64,000 nucleotides of DNA from NCBI GenBank assembly GCA_024036415.1, contig JAMWET010000826.1:67501-131500 (forward strand). The letters are read 5' to 3'. The translations under genes and the position numbers were made by a program. Below the pieces are notes generated by a model. The model worked only from the letters and a program-made list of their open reading frames with translations, was not told the origin of the DNA and made no database searches. Of the stretch, positions 50,646 to 61,600 are shown piece by piece (position 1 is the stretch's first letter; every line of letters begins with the position of its first letter). Source of the DNA: Prochilodus magdalenae. Taxonomy: Eukaryota; Chordata; Actinopteri; Characiformes; Prochilodontidae.

Positions 50646-51350
50646 TGCTGTTGCACTGCCTCGACTCTGCTGCCTCTACCTAAACACTCCTGCTTCTACA
50701 TCAACTCTGCTGCCTCTACCTCAACTCTACTGCCTCTACCTCAACACTACTACCTCTATCCCAATACTACTGCCTCTACCTCAACTCTTCTCCCTGTACC
50801 TCAACACGACTACCTGTACCTCAACACTACTACCTCTAATCCAATACTACTGCCTCTACCCAAACTCTACTGACTCTACCTCAACACTAATGCCTCTGCC
50901 TTAACAATACTGCTTCTACTTTAACTCTACTACATCTACCTTAATATTACTGCCACTACTTCAACTCTACTGCCTCTACCTCAACACTAATGCCTCTGCC
51001 TTAACAATACTGCTTCTACTTTAACTCTACTACATCTACCTTAATATTACTGCCACTACTTCAACCCTAATATGCCTCTGCCTTAACAATACTGCTTCTT
51101 TAACTCTCTACACTACCCTATTACTGCCAACACTAATGCCTCTGCCTTAACAATACTGCTTCTACTTTAACTCTACTACATCTACCTTAATATTACTGCC
51201 ACTACTTGAACTCTACTGCCTCTACCTCAACACTACTGTGTCTACTCAAACACTACTGCCTCTGCCTCAACTCTACTGCCTCTACCCCAATACGACTGCC
51301 CCTACCTCAGCACTATTGCCTCTACCACAACATTACTGCACCTATAACAG
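50640..51350. repeat. TACTGCCTCTACCTCAACTC minisatellite
   Basis: About 19-20-bp units built from CTACTGCCTCTACC and TCAACTCTACTG. A block of about 120 bp (AATGCCTCTGCCTTAACAAT, then ACTGCTTCTACTTTAACTC) is repeated at 50887, 50986, 51070 and 51136. It apparently arose from the 3' end of the adjoining LINE fragment. Confidence 0.9.
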
Positions 51351-51384
51351 CTCTGATTAGATTTAGGCAGTAGACCCATATGAC

Positions 51385-51885
51385 CAGACTATGACTTCAC
51401 ACTATGGTCTTTGGCCACGCCCAAATGCAGTCACTCCATTTAGCCAATCATTAACATCTGCTTTGAGCCTATTTTCTTTTTTCTTTTTCTTTTTCTTTGG
51501 TGGCAGATTCATTGGTCGTCTCCAAGCGGGGCTTGTCATTGAAGATGACCCGCTGCCAATCTGAGTCACTCCATGACAGTCTGGCACGACACCACTGCAG
51601 TTTTGGTGACGTAGTGTTAAGGACAGTTGTGCATGTAGTCCTGTGTCATGCAGCCGCCTGCCAGTGGTGCTAGCCGTAACAGGGTGACTCATGAGGGGCA
51701 ATCATGTAATCATGGCTGTCGGGTCAGTCAGGTACAGCCATCAGGCCCGTCCTACCTTATGTCACATGGTTCATTGGCATATCTCACAGTGTCAAAGCTA
51801 CCTACCAAGTTTCCTTCCTGTCGCTTGGTTGCTTCTGGGTGCAGCTATTCTTTTGGTGATGAGTGTGTATAGATGGGTTGGGGGA
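51385..51885 (-). mobile_element. Tc1 remnants: short family B piece followed by family A
   Basis: 51385-51465 is a short family B piece (GGTCTTTGGCCACGCCC). 51495-51880 is family A on the minus strand (GAAGATGACCCGCTGCCAAT, CTGAGTCACTCCATGACAGT) ending at GTGATGAGTGTGTATAG. A TTTTC-rich run lies at 51470-51498. Confidence 0.7.
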
Positions 51886-52496
51886 GGAGTGTGGGCACTC
51901 CTCAGTGGAGGAGCGATACCTTTAGCTAGCCATTGCACATGACTAGCAAAGCTGTCCTAGAACTGTACCTACACCTCCCCAGTATGAAAGGACTCAAACC
52001 GTAAACAGTGTTTCGGATATCAGCCGGCACACTGAACACCATTCCATGCTGTAACTTTGTGAAGGAGCTTGTAGAGCGATTGGGCGCTTCAGACGCCTGC
52101 TTCCTATCATCACCGCTGTGAAAGAATCGGAATTCTGAGGTAGACGGAATCCTTGTGTTCAGCACTTCAGTATTCCAGAGAATTGATCAGTGAAAGTCCT
52201 GAGAGTCAACAGCAACAGATATTCCATAAATTGACTGGCTGATAAACCGAGATGTCCATAACATACGAGCGATGACTCCCAGAGGAGTCATCAGCCTGTA
52301 AAAGCTCTGACCACCGCACTGACCTCACTCTACTGTCCATCCATCCACTGTTGTGCTATAGCTTTGACCCATTCAATCTAATTAAAGTGCACGTCAGCCA
52401 CGGGTGTCCTCGCAAGGAGCACCGCAACCGGCTACTGTTAGTACACCATGTACTGTTTGGAAGTGAGAGATTTAAAAATGTATAAGGTTTAAAAGA
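51886..52496. other. Intron 1 sequence, nothing recognised
   Basis: No array or transposon identified. Confidence 0.3.
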
Positions 52497-52497
52497 C

Positions 52498-52569
<72 letters not shown>

Positions 52570-52865
52570 ATCTCGCTCTGTCTCTCTCTCGCTCTGTCTC
52601 TCTCTCTCTCTCTCGCTCTGTCTCTCTCTGTCTCTCTCTCTCTCTCTCACTCTCTCTCTCTATCTCTCTCTATCTGTCTCTCTCTCTCTCTCTCTCTGTC
52701 TCTCTCCCTCTCTCTGTCTGTCTCTCTCTCTCTCTCGCTCTGTCTCTCTCTCTCCCTCTCTCTGTCTGTCTCTCTCTCTCTCTCGCTGTCTCTCTCTCTC
52801 TGTCTCTCTCTCTCCCTCTCTCTGTCTGTCTCTCTCTCTCTCTCGCTGTCTCTCTGTCTCTCTCT

Positions 52866-52941
<76 letters not shown>

Positions 52942-52953
52942 TCATTCTCACTC

Positions 52954-52998
<45 letters not shown>

Positions 52999-53148
52999 CT
53001 CTGTCTCTCGCTCTGTCTCTCTCTCTCTCTCTCTCTCTTTCTCTCGCTCTGTCTCTCGCGCTGTCTCGCTCTGTCTCTCTCTCTCTCTCCCTCTGTCTCG
53101 CTCTCTTTCTCTCGCTCTGTCTCTCTCTGTCTCTCTCTCTCTCTCTCG
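52497..53148. repeat. 0.65-kb (CT)n tract
   Basis: CT repeats with regular CTGTCTC and CGCTCTGTC interruptions. Blocks of about 65 bp recur at 52715-52850. In the kcnk2 transcript it is GA-rich. Confidence 0.96.
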
Positions 53149-53370
53149 CAGCCCACACACAGCGAAAGCTCACTTGACTTTTAATCTACAGCTACACATA
53201 GAGCTACACCGGGGCTGTATCAAAAGCCCCAGCACTTCAAACCAACATAAAGAGGAACCGGACTCGATAAACAGGCTGCATACAATCAAACACAGACATA
53301 AAACAGCAGATTATATAAAACCATAAACGGGCTACCAGGAATCATAAGCAGGTGACCGGTTATACACACA

Positions 53371-53783
53371 CACACTCATCATCAATAGAACAGCAGCACC
53401 CAGGAGGAGGTGTGCGAATGCGGTGCTGTTGGGAAGGATGATAAAGGTGACCAGGATCAATAACTGATGATATATTTAGACTGATATGATCAATATTTAT
53501 TGAGCTACACATACAGAAGTCTGTCTCTCAGTATGGCGTCGGGCCGCCGTGTTTGCTAACCCAACACGCCAGACGTCTCGGTATGGAGCTGTAGAGGTTC
53601 CTAATGGAGTCCTGTGATAATCCATCCCATGCAGCTTGAACATCCTCACACAGTTCCTGCAGATGGTGCGGTAGGGGTGAAGGTGGAGTGACACCAGGAC
53701 TTCTGGACATGCGTCAACAAACTGTTCATCTTAATGTTGAGCACGGTGCCTCCACACACGGATTTGTTGGACTTCTCCACTGT
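53371..53783 (-). mobile_element. Tc1-like family A copy
   Basis: Begins ACACACTCATCATCAATAG. The minus strand decodes LQELCEDVQAAWDGLSQDSI then RNLYSSIPRRLACWVSKHGG, the cleanest C-terminal frame of this family in the window. The right end is truncated inside the DDE region. Confidence 0.8.
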
Positions 53784-54060
53784 CTGTGCCGTCGCCACTG
53801 ATTCCAAAACAACACCGCCAGAACGGACATACGTCAGCTCACGTTCAGCAAAACGACAACAGAGCTGCAGCCGGTGGCCGACTACACACGCAGCAAGCTA
53901 GCGTTCCAGGCTGTGAAGGGGATCTCGGCACTCTTCCTCCCCTCCCAAGGAACCCCATCAGTGGGTATGGACGGGGGTCAACGAGGCTGCAGCTGGCTGC
54001 CTATACCCCAGCTTCCTAATCGCTACTGCTACAAGCACCAGGATGTGACTTCAACCAGAA
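53784..54060. other. Intron 1 sequence, nothing recognised
   Basis: Overlapping plus-strand ORFs have no known domain. Confidence 0.3.
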
Positions 54061-54069
54061 GCTGAATTA

Positions 54070-54335
54070 AAAGCTGAGGTGCCTGAATGTAACTCCTTCA
54101 CCATTTAAGGTGGAACCGGAAAATTCAAACAAGAAGCTGCTACATAATGAGCTAAGCAACCTGAATTTAATTCAAAGTGGTATATACATTTTTAAGCAAG
54201 AAGCTAATGTGCCAGAATGCAGTCCAACAGCTGCACCATTTAAGGTGGAATGGGGAAATTTGAACAAGAAGCAGAAGTGCCTGAATGTAACTCCTTCACC
54301 ATTTAAGGTGGAATGGTAAAATGTGAACAAAAAGC
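54070..54335. repeat. Small tandem repeat, unit about 65 bp
   Basis: GTGCCTGAATGTAACTCCTT then CACCATTTAAGGTGGAA, followed by (A/T)TCAAACAAGAAGC, recurs three to four times with decay. CCATTTAAGGTGGAA occurs at about 54101, 54236 and 54299. Confidence 0.75.
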
Positions 54336-54674
54336 CGAGGCGCCCGAATGATAAACCAATAGTGGTCCTATTTATTACTGGGATGAACTGAAATCATATT
54401 TTTTCCCCTTCAGTATTAAAAAAGTGTCATTTTAATATTGGTCCGATATTGATATACCTTGATACCAATATTCCAACATGGTAATCAGTAGTAGTCATAT
54501 TATCGTCAGCATATTTGAAGTATGATTGGATTATTATGCCTATCAAGGTCTCAATATAGATACATCCATCAAAAATGGAATAACTGATATTGTGCCAACT
54601 CTAATTTGCATTGGAGCTATTCCCAGCTGTCTGTAGGATGATGTGTTTGCTTTGTGAGCATCCTAAGCTGGTCC

Positions 54675-54712
54675 TTGTTTGTTTGTTTGTTTGTTTGTTT
54701 GTTTGTTTGTAG
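54675..54712. repeat. (GTTT)n microsatellite
   Basis: About nine GTTT units, just downstream of the kcnk2 CpG-rich region in intron 1. Confidence 0.95.
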
Positions 54713-54729
54713 TGTTTATTAAATAAACT

Positions 54730-55340
54730 GCTGACTCTTGACGCGGTCTATTCGGCGAGCAGCCATGAACAACTTCCCTCTCAACAGCTCCCTCACAACA
54801 CTAAATCCCTTCCAGCCACATGCACAGCGCCTCACGAGCCACGCGCAGTGCCGCCGCACGAGTCGCCCAACCACCGTGAACGTGCGTAAAGTATAACCGC
54901 TCTTACTTCTTTGATCCCCGGTCCTCGCCTCTTGTCCTCATCTGCAGAGCTGGCGCGCGCTTACACTCGCCGTTTACGTCCTCTCCGGCTCCTCATGACT
55001 CGTGATCGAGGCTCGAGCTCCGTTTCCTCCTCCACCTCCTCCTCCTCTTGCTCGCTCGGCGCGCTCTGCTTTATACTCTCTCTCTCTCTCTCTCGCTCTC
55101 TCTCTCGCTCTCGCAGCACTTGTTGTTCACCGGACCTCTGTGGGGAAGCAGCGTCGCGCGCAGGTGGAGTTGGAGCGTGCGGTCTCTCTGCACGCACGCC
55201 GCGCTTCGTGGCGCGCGCCCGCTTCTCTAAGGTACCGAAGCAACTGAATGTGCTGAACTGACTGCCGTCTCAGCATGCGCACCTCCAACGCGCTCCTCCG
55301 CCCCCGCCACAATCCAAGCCCCCATCCCCCCGCCCCCCAC
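54730..55340 (-). promoter_or_regulatory. kcnk2: CpG-rich promoter region of kcnk2
   Basis: This is the densest CpG stretch in the window, with many GCGC, CGCG and ACGCG words (for example 54949-54970, 55050-55070, 55150-55215). It covers the inferred first exon and is followed upstream by a C-rich stretch (55290-55345). A (CT)n run sits at 55077-55113, just upstream of the exon. No TATA box is obvious. CpG-island promoters are the usual type for neuronal K2P genes. The boundaries were set by eye. Confidence 0.6.
54907..55000 (-). other. kcnk2: kcnk2 untranslated first exon (3' end defined, 5' end unknown)
   Basis: Inferred from sequence. On the minus strand the stretch ends GGGGATCAAAGAA followed by a strong donor GTAAGAGC at 54906. 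Joining its last A to exon 2 (TGGCCGCTCC) creates ATGG with A at -3 and G at +4, a good Kozak context, and gives the known MAAPDLL start. In that frame a TGA lies ten codons upstream (54938-54940), so translation cannot begin earlier. An upstream ATG at 54939-54941 opens a 15-codon ORF in another frame, ending at a TGA inside exon 2, so it overlaps the main start. The 5' limit is arbitrary because the transcription start is not visible. A CTCTGCAG just before 54941 could also act as an acceptor. Other first exons may exist, as in mammals. Confidence 0.6.
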
Positions 55341-55484
55341 CCACTACGCTGTAGCGCGCTCCACGTATCAGCATTAACCCAAAGTTCAACCTGAGGAACC
55401 CGGTGATCAGCTTTCATGGTGGTTCAGGCACGGATAAATGACGGGGACTTTGGAGGCAGTGTCCAGGGGTCCCTGACTGCCAGC

Positions 55485-55645
55485 TTACCCACAGAGGCCA
55501 CTGTAGTGTAAGGAGTCTTGCCCAAGGGCTCTTATTGGTGTAGCACAGCATAGAAACCCAGACCGGGATTCAAACCCACACCTCCCACATGTGGTGGTGG
55601 CCCCCTTGCGGGTAGCAGTGTTATCCAGTGAGCTACACCAACCAC
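55485..55645 (-). mobile_element. tRNA-derived SINE, partial, minus strand
   Basis: Reverse complement holds GGTTGGTGTAGCTCACTGG, then TTGAATCCCGGTCTGGGT (box B region) and GTGCTACACCAATAAGAGC. The 3' core is truncated. Confidence 0.8.
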
Positions 55646-55689
55646 ATTTATTGACATTCTCAATTCTACACTGTTAAACTTAAATCTTA

Positions 55690-56530
55690 AAATTGTACAA
55701 ATATGGAAATATTACACAAACCTTTGTTTACAGTGTATAAATATATAATACTGTATATATCGTTTATAGTGTATGGTCCTACACAAGAAGCATCAAATAG
55801 CACAAAACATCAACTGTTGACCTTTTTTTTTTTTAATTGTACACAAAAATTTTCAAATGTTGCTCGATTTTTATTTACAAAATTCAAAAGGTGCACAAAT
55901 ATTTTTTTATTTTACACAAAAAACAAAAAATTCAGCACAAAAATCTTAATATCATACACACAAACCTTCATAGATCTGGCTTGAATTGTACTCATAAATA
56001 AAAAACTCACAAAAACTTTAAATGCTATACAAAAATCTTTCAAATGTTACACAAAATATTTGTAATCTGCACAAAAATCTTTTTTTTCGTAAAAATCGTG
56101 CACAAGAAACTTCATAGACCTTGCTTGAAATTTACTTGTACATCTACACCAAATACTTGCACAGTTTGTATACAAAAAAACTCAAATTATACACAAATAT
56201 TGAAAAACTTTCAAATTGTACACCATATTTTTTCATTGGACGCAAAAATCTAAAAATCTTAAACTCTTACATAAATAAATGTCAAGTTGAGCACAAAAAT
56301 CTTTTAGTGTGTGTCCAAAAATCTTCAAAACTCAATCAAATTTTATTCATAAATTCATATATTAATGATAATGAAATTATTATTCATAAATTCATAAGAT
56401 AATAAATCTTAATTTAGATCCTAAACACATTAATCATACAATATGATTTATATCACACAATAATCAATAAAAATATTACTTTCCTACACCATAATAATTA
56501 AATTCTATTCCTAATTTATTCATACATCTT
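55690..56530. repeat. AT-rich decayed tandem repeat with recurring CACAAAAATCTT
   Basis: Words such as ACACAAAAAT(T/C)TT(T)CAAAT and TTGTACAC recur irregularly from 55690 to about 56340, consistent with an old minisatellite. Then follow AT-rich sequences without clear periodicity. ORFs here (KKLKLYTN and similar) are not genes. Confidence 0.6.
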
Positions 56531-56535
56531 CATAT

Positions 56536-56569
56536 TATATATACTTCATATATATATATATATGTATAC

Positions 56570-56631
<62 letters not shown>

Positions 56632-56692
56632 ACACAAATATATATATTTATTATAATATTATAATATATTATTAATATATATATATATGTGT
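56536..56692. repeat. (TA)n microsatellite with ATGTATACACAAATATA flanks
   Basis: TA dinucleotides. The word TATGTATACACAAATATATA appears at 56560 and 56626, so the block has been duplicated. Confidence 0.95.
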
Positions 56693-56699
56693 CGTTGTT

Positions 56700-57120
56700 G
56701 TTTATTGCACATGGCACCCGAAATGACCCATGATCCCCCCCTGAGGACATCTGGTTCCCACCAAGAGCAAAGCACATGATCACACTCATCCACTTGTACA
56801 GACATCAGCATGCGAAAAGGAGAGCATGCTGTCCCCTCAGTTCACCTCCTCGTACTGCAGCCTGTTCGGTCCTGTTAGTTCCTCCAGCACATGCGCGTGT
56901 GCGTGTGACGTTATGAAGGCCTCCACGCTCCTGTGGAACTGCTTTGAGATGCAGAGAGAAATGGAGTGTGAGAATCCCAGGAGGAGGTTTATCAGAGCAG
57001 GTGCTCAAAGCCTGGACCAAAACGGCCATTACATCACTCGAGGGTAGAGGAATGGACGCTGGCCGCGTGTGAGCACTAGCTTGGCTGTTGTTGGCATATA
57101 AACATTATTCAGTCTTTAAC
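56700..57120. other. Upstream sequence, nothing recognised
   Basis: A plus-strand ORF (56826-57047) and a minus-strand ORF overlap here. No known domain. Confidence 0.3.
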
Positions 57121-57121
57121 G

Positions 57122-57870
57122 CAGACTGTAACTACTCAGGGCCAACAAGAGGGCCCGAAAGGCTGTTTGCCAACTTGGCTAAATCGGTTGTACAGGAGCG
57201 TCAACACTCATAAATGATTCAGGCCGGAGTAACAGCGCTTGTTTAGACAGCTGCGCCAGAACACTGAGCATTCAGTTCACAGCGTCACGCTGTTCACCTG
57301 GACAATATCGTTGTGGCTGTTCAAAACTAGCTAGCATAAGACCAATGGTGAATTTAGCCGCATGCTAACCTTACCCGAAACCATAGCCAAAACAAGCAAC
57401 TCTGGAGCTCCCAGCATTAGAGCTGGGTGAAACACTGGAGCTCCAGAAGAAGAAGTCACCGGCACAGATCGGGGTTCCAACCTGGATCCTGAGAGCGAAG
57501 CTGTTCCCATGCAGCTTGAACTGTAGTTCCTGCAGATTCGGCGGTTTGGGTGGAGTTGAAGTGACACCATGCACCATCTTGGCACTGACCACAGTGCCTC
57601 CACACACGGGACACATGACTGAAGATGACCTGCTGACATTCAGAGTCACTCCATGACAGTCTGGGACGCCACCATTGCAGTCTTTGGGGACGTTGATGTG
57701 ATTTCTGCGTGCGGTCGGCGAGCACGCATGGTGCAGCCGTCTGCCAATGGCTGTTGGGTCAGTCAGGTAAGGCCTGTCCGTGAAACTTGAATCACTGGCG
57801 TGTCCCGCGATGTCAAACCCGCCCACCAAGTTTCCTTCCTGTCCGCTGATTCCTTCCGGGAGCAGGTATA
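57122..57870. repeat. Copy 1 of a direct duplication, containing a Tc1 remnant
   Basis: Shares GGCTAAATCGGTTGTACAGG through GTTGGGTCAGTCAGGTAAGG with 58687-59460, about 1.54 kb away. On the minus strand, 57425-57870 is a Tc1-like family A relative (WSDSECQQVIF, VCGGTVVSAK) with its own internal join. Copy 1 alone contains CCAACAAGAGGGCCCGAAAG near 57145. Confidence 0.85.
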
Positions 57871-57874
57871 TCTT

Positions 57875-58555
57875 TTTTGACTGGGATTTCTCCCAGCCTT
57901 CTCCCAACCTGTCCAGCCTCCTACTGTAGCTACTACTACAATGCAATAGTGGGCAGCACTTGAGCCCTTTCATAAAGGTGTGGCCAGGTGTATATGGGGC
58001 TTTCTCTCTGTGTCTGTGTTGATGAAGTGGGAGCCAAAGCCCACACATGAAAACAAGGTCCTTGTCCTGCTATAGACAGCAGCTGCTCTCGTTCTCGCTC
58101 TCACCTCGCCAGCACACAGGCACCCACGAAACACACTCGCCGTTCTTGGTGCCGTGGCTGAAGCGACGAGAGAGAAACAGGACAGGCCGTTGCTTCACGA
58201 TTCCAAGGCCAGCCTTTTTCAGGTGATATCGATCCACAAAAAAGTCCGAGCAGCTCAAGAGCCGGTTCTCCACTGCAACTGCACTTCATTAATATCACTG
58301 TGCCCTGGAGGCACAAAGCTCTTGCTCAACAGCTCAGGCCTGTTAGAGTCAGTAGACTGCCATCGCCTCCTGCAGCACCTCGCTGTTCTTTTTTCGGTTG
58401 GCTCCACTTTATATTAATGCCGCTATTAACTGCGTAATTACACATTAACCATGCATGCAAAAACAGGGTAGCTACTGGGGTGGTGCTCAGTGATGCACTG
58501 TCAGACATGAAGTCACTGTACGGGGTTGTTGTTTCATTCATTGAGGTACAACGAC
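57875..58555. other. Sequence between the two duplication copies
   Basis: ORFs on both strands (58070-58417) overlap. None shows a known domain. Confidence 0.3.
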
Positions 58556-58561
58556 ATTTAG

Positions 58562-58686
58562 ACTTTCATTTACGCCAGTCAGCTGACGCCCTTATCCAGA
58601 CCGACTTACATGCTCAGTCATATTACAGGTAGGCCAGTGTAGTGTTGGGAGTCTAGCCCAAGGACTCTTATTGGTGTAGCACAGCA
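58562..58686 (-). mobile_element. tRNA-derived SINE 3' half, minus strand
   Basis: Reverse complement of the SINE core and tail (GACGCCCTTATCCAGACCGA, CTTACATG, CTCTTATTGGTGTAGCACAG). It is cut off exactly where the duplicated segment at 58687 starts. Confidence 0.8.
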
Positions 58687-59460
58687 GACCGTAACTACTC
58701 AGGGCTGTTTGCCAACTTGGCTAAATCGGTTGTACAGGAGCGTCAACACTCATAAATGATTCAGGCCGGAGTAACAGTGCTTGTTTAGACAGCTGCATCA
58801 GAACACTGAGCACTCAGTTCACAGCGTCACACTGTTGACCCGGACGATATCGTTATGGCTATTCAAAACTAGCTAGCATGAGACCAATGGTGAATTTAGC
58901 CGCATGCTAACCTTACCTGGAACCATAGCCAAAACCCAAAACAAGCAACTCTGGAGCGCCCAGCATTAGAGCTGGGTGAAACACTGGAGCTGCAGAAGAA
59001 GAAGTCAACGGCACAGATCGGGGTTCCAACCTGGATCCTGAGAGCGAAGCTGTTCCCATGCAGCTTGAACTGTAGTTCCTGCAAAATTGGCGGTTTGGGT
59101 GGAGTTGGAGTGACACCATGCACCATCTTGGCACTGACCAGGGTGCCTCCACACACGGGACACATGACTGAAGATGACCTGCTGACATTCGGAGTCACTC
59201 CATGACAGTCTGGGACGACTCCATTGCAGTCTTTGGGGACATTGATGTGGTGTTTGCGTGCGGTCGGCGAGCATGCATGGTGCAGCCGTCTGCCAATGGG
59301 GCTGGCACTAACATTATGACTCATGGAGGACACCACTGCATGTCGAATGTTGGCAGTTGCAGCTGTTGGGTCAGTCAGGTAAGGCCTGTCCTTGTTTACG
59401 TCACATGTGCTCTCCACCTACAAAGTTTCATTCCTGTCCGCTGATTCCTACTGGGAGCAG
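58687..59460. repeat. Copy 2 of the direct duplication, containing a Tc1 remnant
   Basis: Matches 57122-57870 with scattered changes. Differences include the missing 21 bp near 58705 and an extra segment at about 59300-59350 (GGCACTAACATTATGACTC) that copy 1 lacks. On the minus strand it carries the same truncated Tc1 relative. Confidence 0.85.
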
Positions 59461-59489
59461 GTATTTCTTTTTATATAAAGCTCCTGCAG

Positions 59490-59605
59490 AACTACATGAG
59501 TTTAGGTGGAGTTGGAGCAACACCATGCACCATCTTGGCACTGACCACGGTGCCTCCACACACGGGACCCATTACTGAAGATAACCTGCTGACATTCTGA
59601 GTCAC
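59490..59605 (-). mobile_element. Small extra Tc1 fragment
   Basis: GTTGGAGCAACACCATGCAC through CTGACATTCTGAGTCACTCC repeats part of the Tc1 relative at 59095-59200. Confidence 0.7.
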
Positions 59606-59607
59606 TC

Positions 59608-59692
59608 CATAGCTGGATTTAAACCCCAGTCTCCCACATGTGCTGGTGGCTCCCTGGTGGGTAGCGGTGTTATCCACTGAGCTACCCAACCA
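59608..59692 (-). mobile_element. tRNA-derived SINE head, minus strand
   Basis: Reverse complement reads GGTTGGGTAGCTCAGTGGAT, then CACATGTGGGAGACTGGGGT, matching the SINE head at 11771. Confidence 0.75.
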
Positions 59693-60720
59693 TAACTAAC
59701 TCAGATGTACCCTCAAACTCCTAGAAGAAAGGTGCATGAGAAGACCTTTTAATATAAAAAAAATATATTATTATAATAAAAAAAATTGCCCAAGGACAGA
59801 AAAATATTTGTGGAATTCATCAACTTTTATTTTAAAATTAATTTTAATGCAATAAAATGTGGGACAATTATGTCTCCTAATTAAGGCCAAGAAGCTTGGG
59901 ACTCGACTCAGACTTACACATCCTAGACTCAAGGTTCAACTAAGACTCAAGACTCACTATGGACTTGCACCCTGTATACGTCTGAGGCTTGAGTCCGACT
60001 TGGACCACAGAGACTTCAGACTCATCTTGGAATCACTCAGACTTTAAAATTTCTATGCTGCATACAGAATATGTAAACATACAGCGTCTTGCCGGGTTGA
60101 TGATCCAATGTCAGTCAGATCCCACTGATCAGTGATGTGAATGCTTGTCAGTTTGAGGAATCAGATCAGCGATCGGGTGTTTCCTTCTTTTTGACATCAC
60201 ATGTTTAGCTTTTTCAACACTACAAGCTCTGCCATAGTCAGCATACGCACTACTACGTTGTTGCTATGACAACCAATGTGGATAAGTGAGTAAGCAAGAC
60301 TCCAGCTACACCATACAAATTAGATAGAGCCAGAGTGTAACTCCTTCCTATTTGACTCCAATGGTCAAGACGTCAAGCCCTTCAAGCCTGGGGCACATCT
60401 CTGCTAGAACTCTCCATCCTTTCAGATGCATGGAAGATCACTCAAGGACCCTTCAGGACCCTTCTCGATCCTGGAACCCAGGTTGTGGTATGAACTCCCC
60501 TTGAAAATCTGAACAGCTGAGTCTTGAGCACTTAAGTCAAAACTAATTGGCGGTGTATATTCAGAGTCCTGTCTCTCACTGAATCTTGGCTTAGGGGACT
60601 CTTTGGACTCTGGCCTATTCGTCGTCAGACCCCAATGTTCTAAGCCATTTGTCCCCATTCAGATGCAAATTAGACTCACTGGCCAGTGTATTGGTGCACT
60701 TTCTTTAACACACTGGAAAC
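59693..60720. other. Upstream sequence with degenerate GACTC repeats
   Basis: 59895-60040 is rich in GGACTCGACTCAGACT-type words, a degenerate simple repeat. The rest shows nothing recognisable. Confidence 0.4.
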
Positions 60721-60724
60721 ATGT

Positions 60725-60985
60725 GAAACACATTTCATCGCTGCCGAATGAAAAACATGTATCTCCATTTTTGTTGATTTTTACTTTTATGCCTCATTTA
60801 ATCACATAAGCTGCTGTTTACACTGTGTGGAAATTTCATGAAGAATGGACCAACAGAAATGGCCCAAAACTGCTTGGAAAGACGTCTGGTTCCATTGACT
60901 TCCATTCTAATTAAATGAGTTTTTGGTCTCTCCTGTAAAGTTGCTATTTTGGAGATACCTGTTTTTCTTTGGACAGTGATGAAAT
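60725..60985. mobile_element. MITE-like element, family C, with imperfect inverted ends
   Basis: The left end CATCGCTGCCGAATGAAAAA then CATGTATCTCC is the imperfect inverse of the right end GGAGATACCTGTTTTTCTTT then GGACAGTGATG. The interior matches 23680-23935 in reverse. A single end also occurs near 63645 (CCAATGAAAAGCACGTATCT). Confidence 0.75.
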
Positions 60986-61592
60986 GCAGAATTATGTAAA
61001 AAGGTAAGAACACCCAAATCAATTGCTTCTTTTTGGCAGATGTGGACATATGTCCATTTTTGATCTTCGGTTAAGCACTATGAATGCATATGAGTTATGT
61101 GATAGCACCAGTAGGAACTGGCTTTATGATCATTTCTGTTCAGGGGGTAAGTACAACCCGGGCTTCAGTAGCTGGTATGGCACCCTCTGGCATAAACTTT
61201 ATGTAAGCCATCTCTATATAACGGTCTATCACCTTCTGACATCTTCTTGGAGACATGGGTGCCAACTCCACACAGAATTCTTTCAGCTGCCAAATGTTTG
61301 AGAGCATTCTTGCATGCATAGCCTATTCGGAATTCCCCTACAGGGTTGCCCACCTGTAAAGCATGAAAGTTGAAAAATTAAGGTTTGGGGCTGCTACAGA
61401 AAGACCCTGGGTGGGAATCAAACCTGCTGTGAGGCAACAGCACCACCCACTGCACCACCATACCACCCCAGGCCATGGTACCCACTATTCTGTTATAGGA
61501 CATACATTCAGACAAACGCCTTACCTGTTATCTCTTCACCACTGAACTCTTTCTTGTTTGACTTGAGCTTGCTGGTGAAAGTGCTGTCCAGT
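60986..61592. other. Upstream sequence with a short dispersed-repeat piece
   Basis: 61400-61478 is an inverted fragment of the repeat at 15016-15222 (GCTGTGAGGCAACAGCACCA, CCCACTGCACC). Nothing else seen. Confidence 0.4.
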
Positions 61593-61600
61593 GCTAGATG

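Noticed and set aside
54961..55197. 78-codon minus-strand ORF in the CpG-rich region as the kcnk2 N-terminus
   Set aside because: It ends at a stop before the donor at 54906, and its frame does not join exon 2. Much of it is a (GA)n-coded Arg-Glu run.
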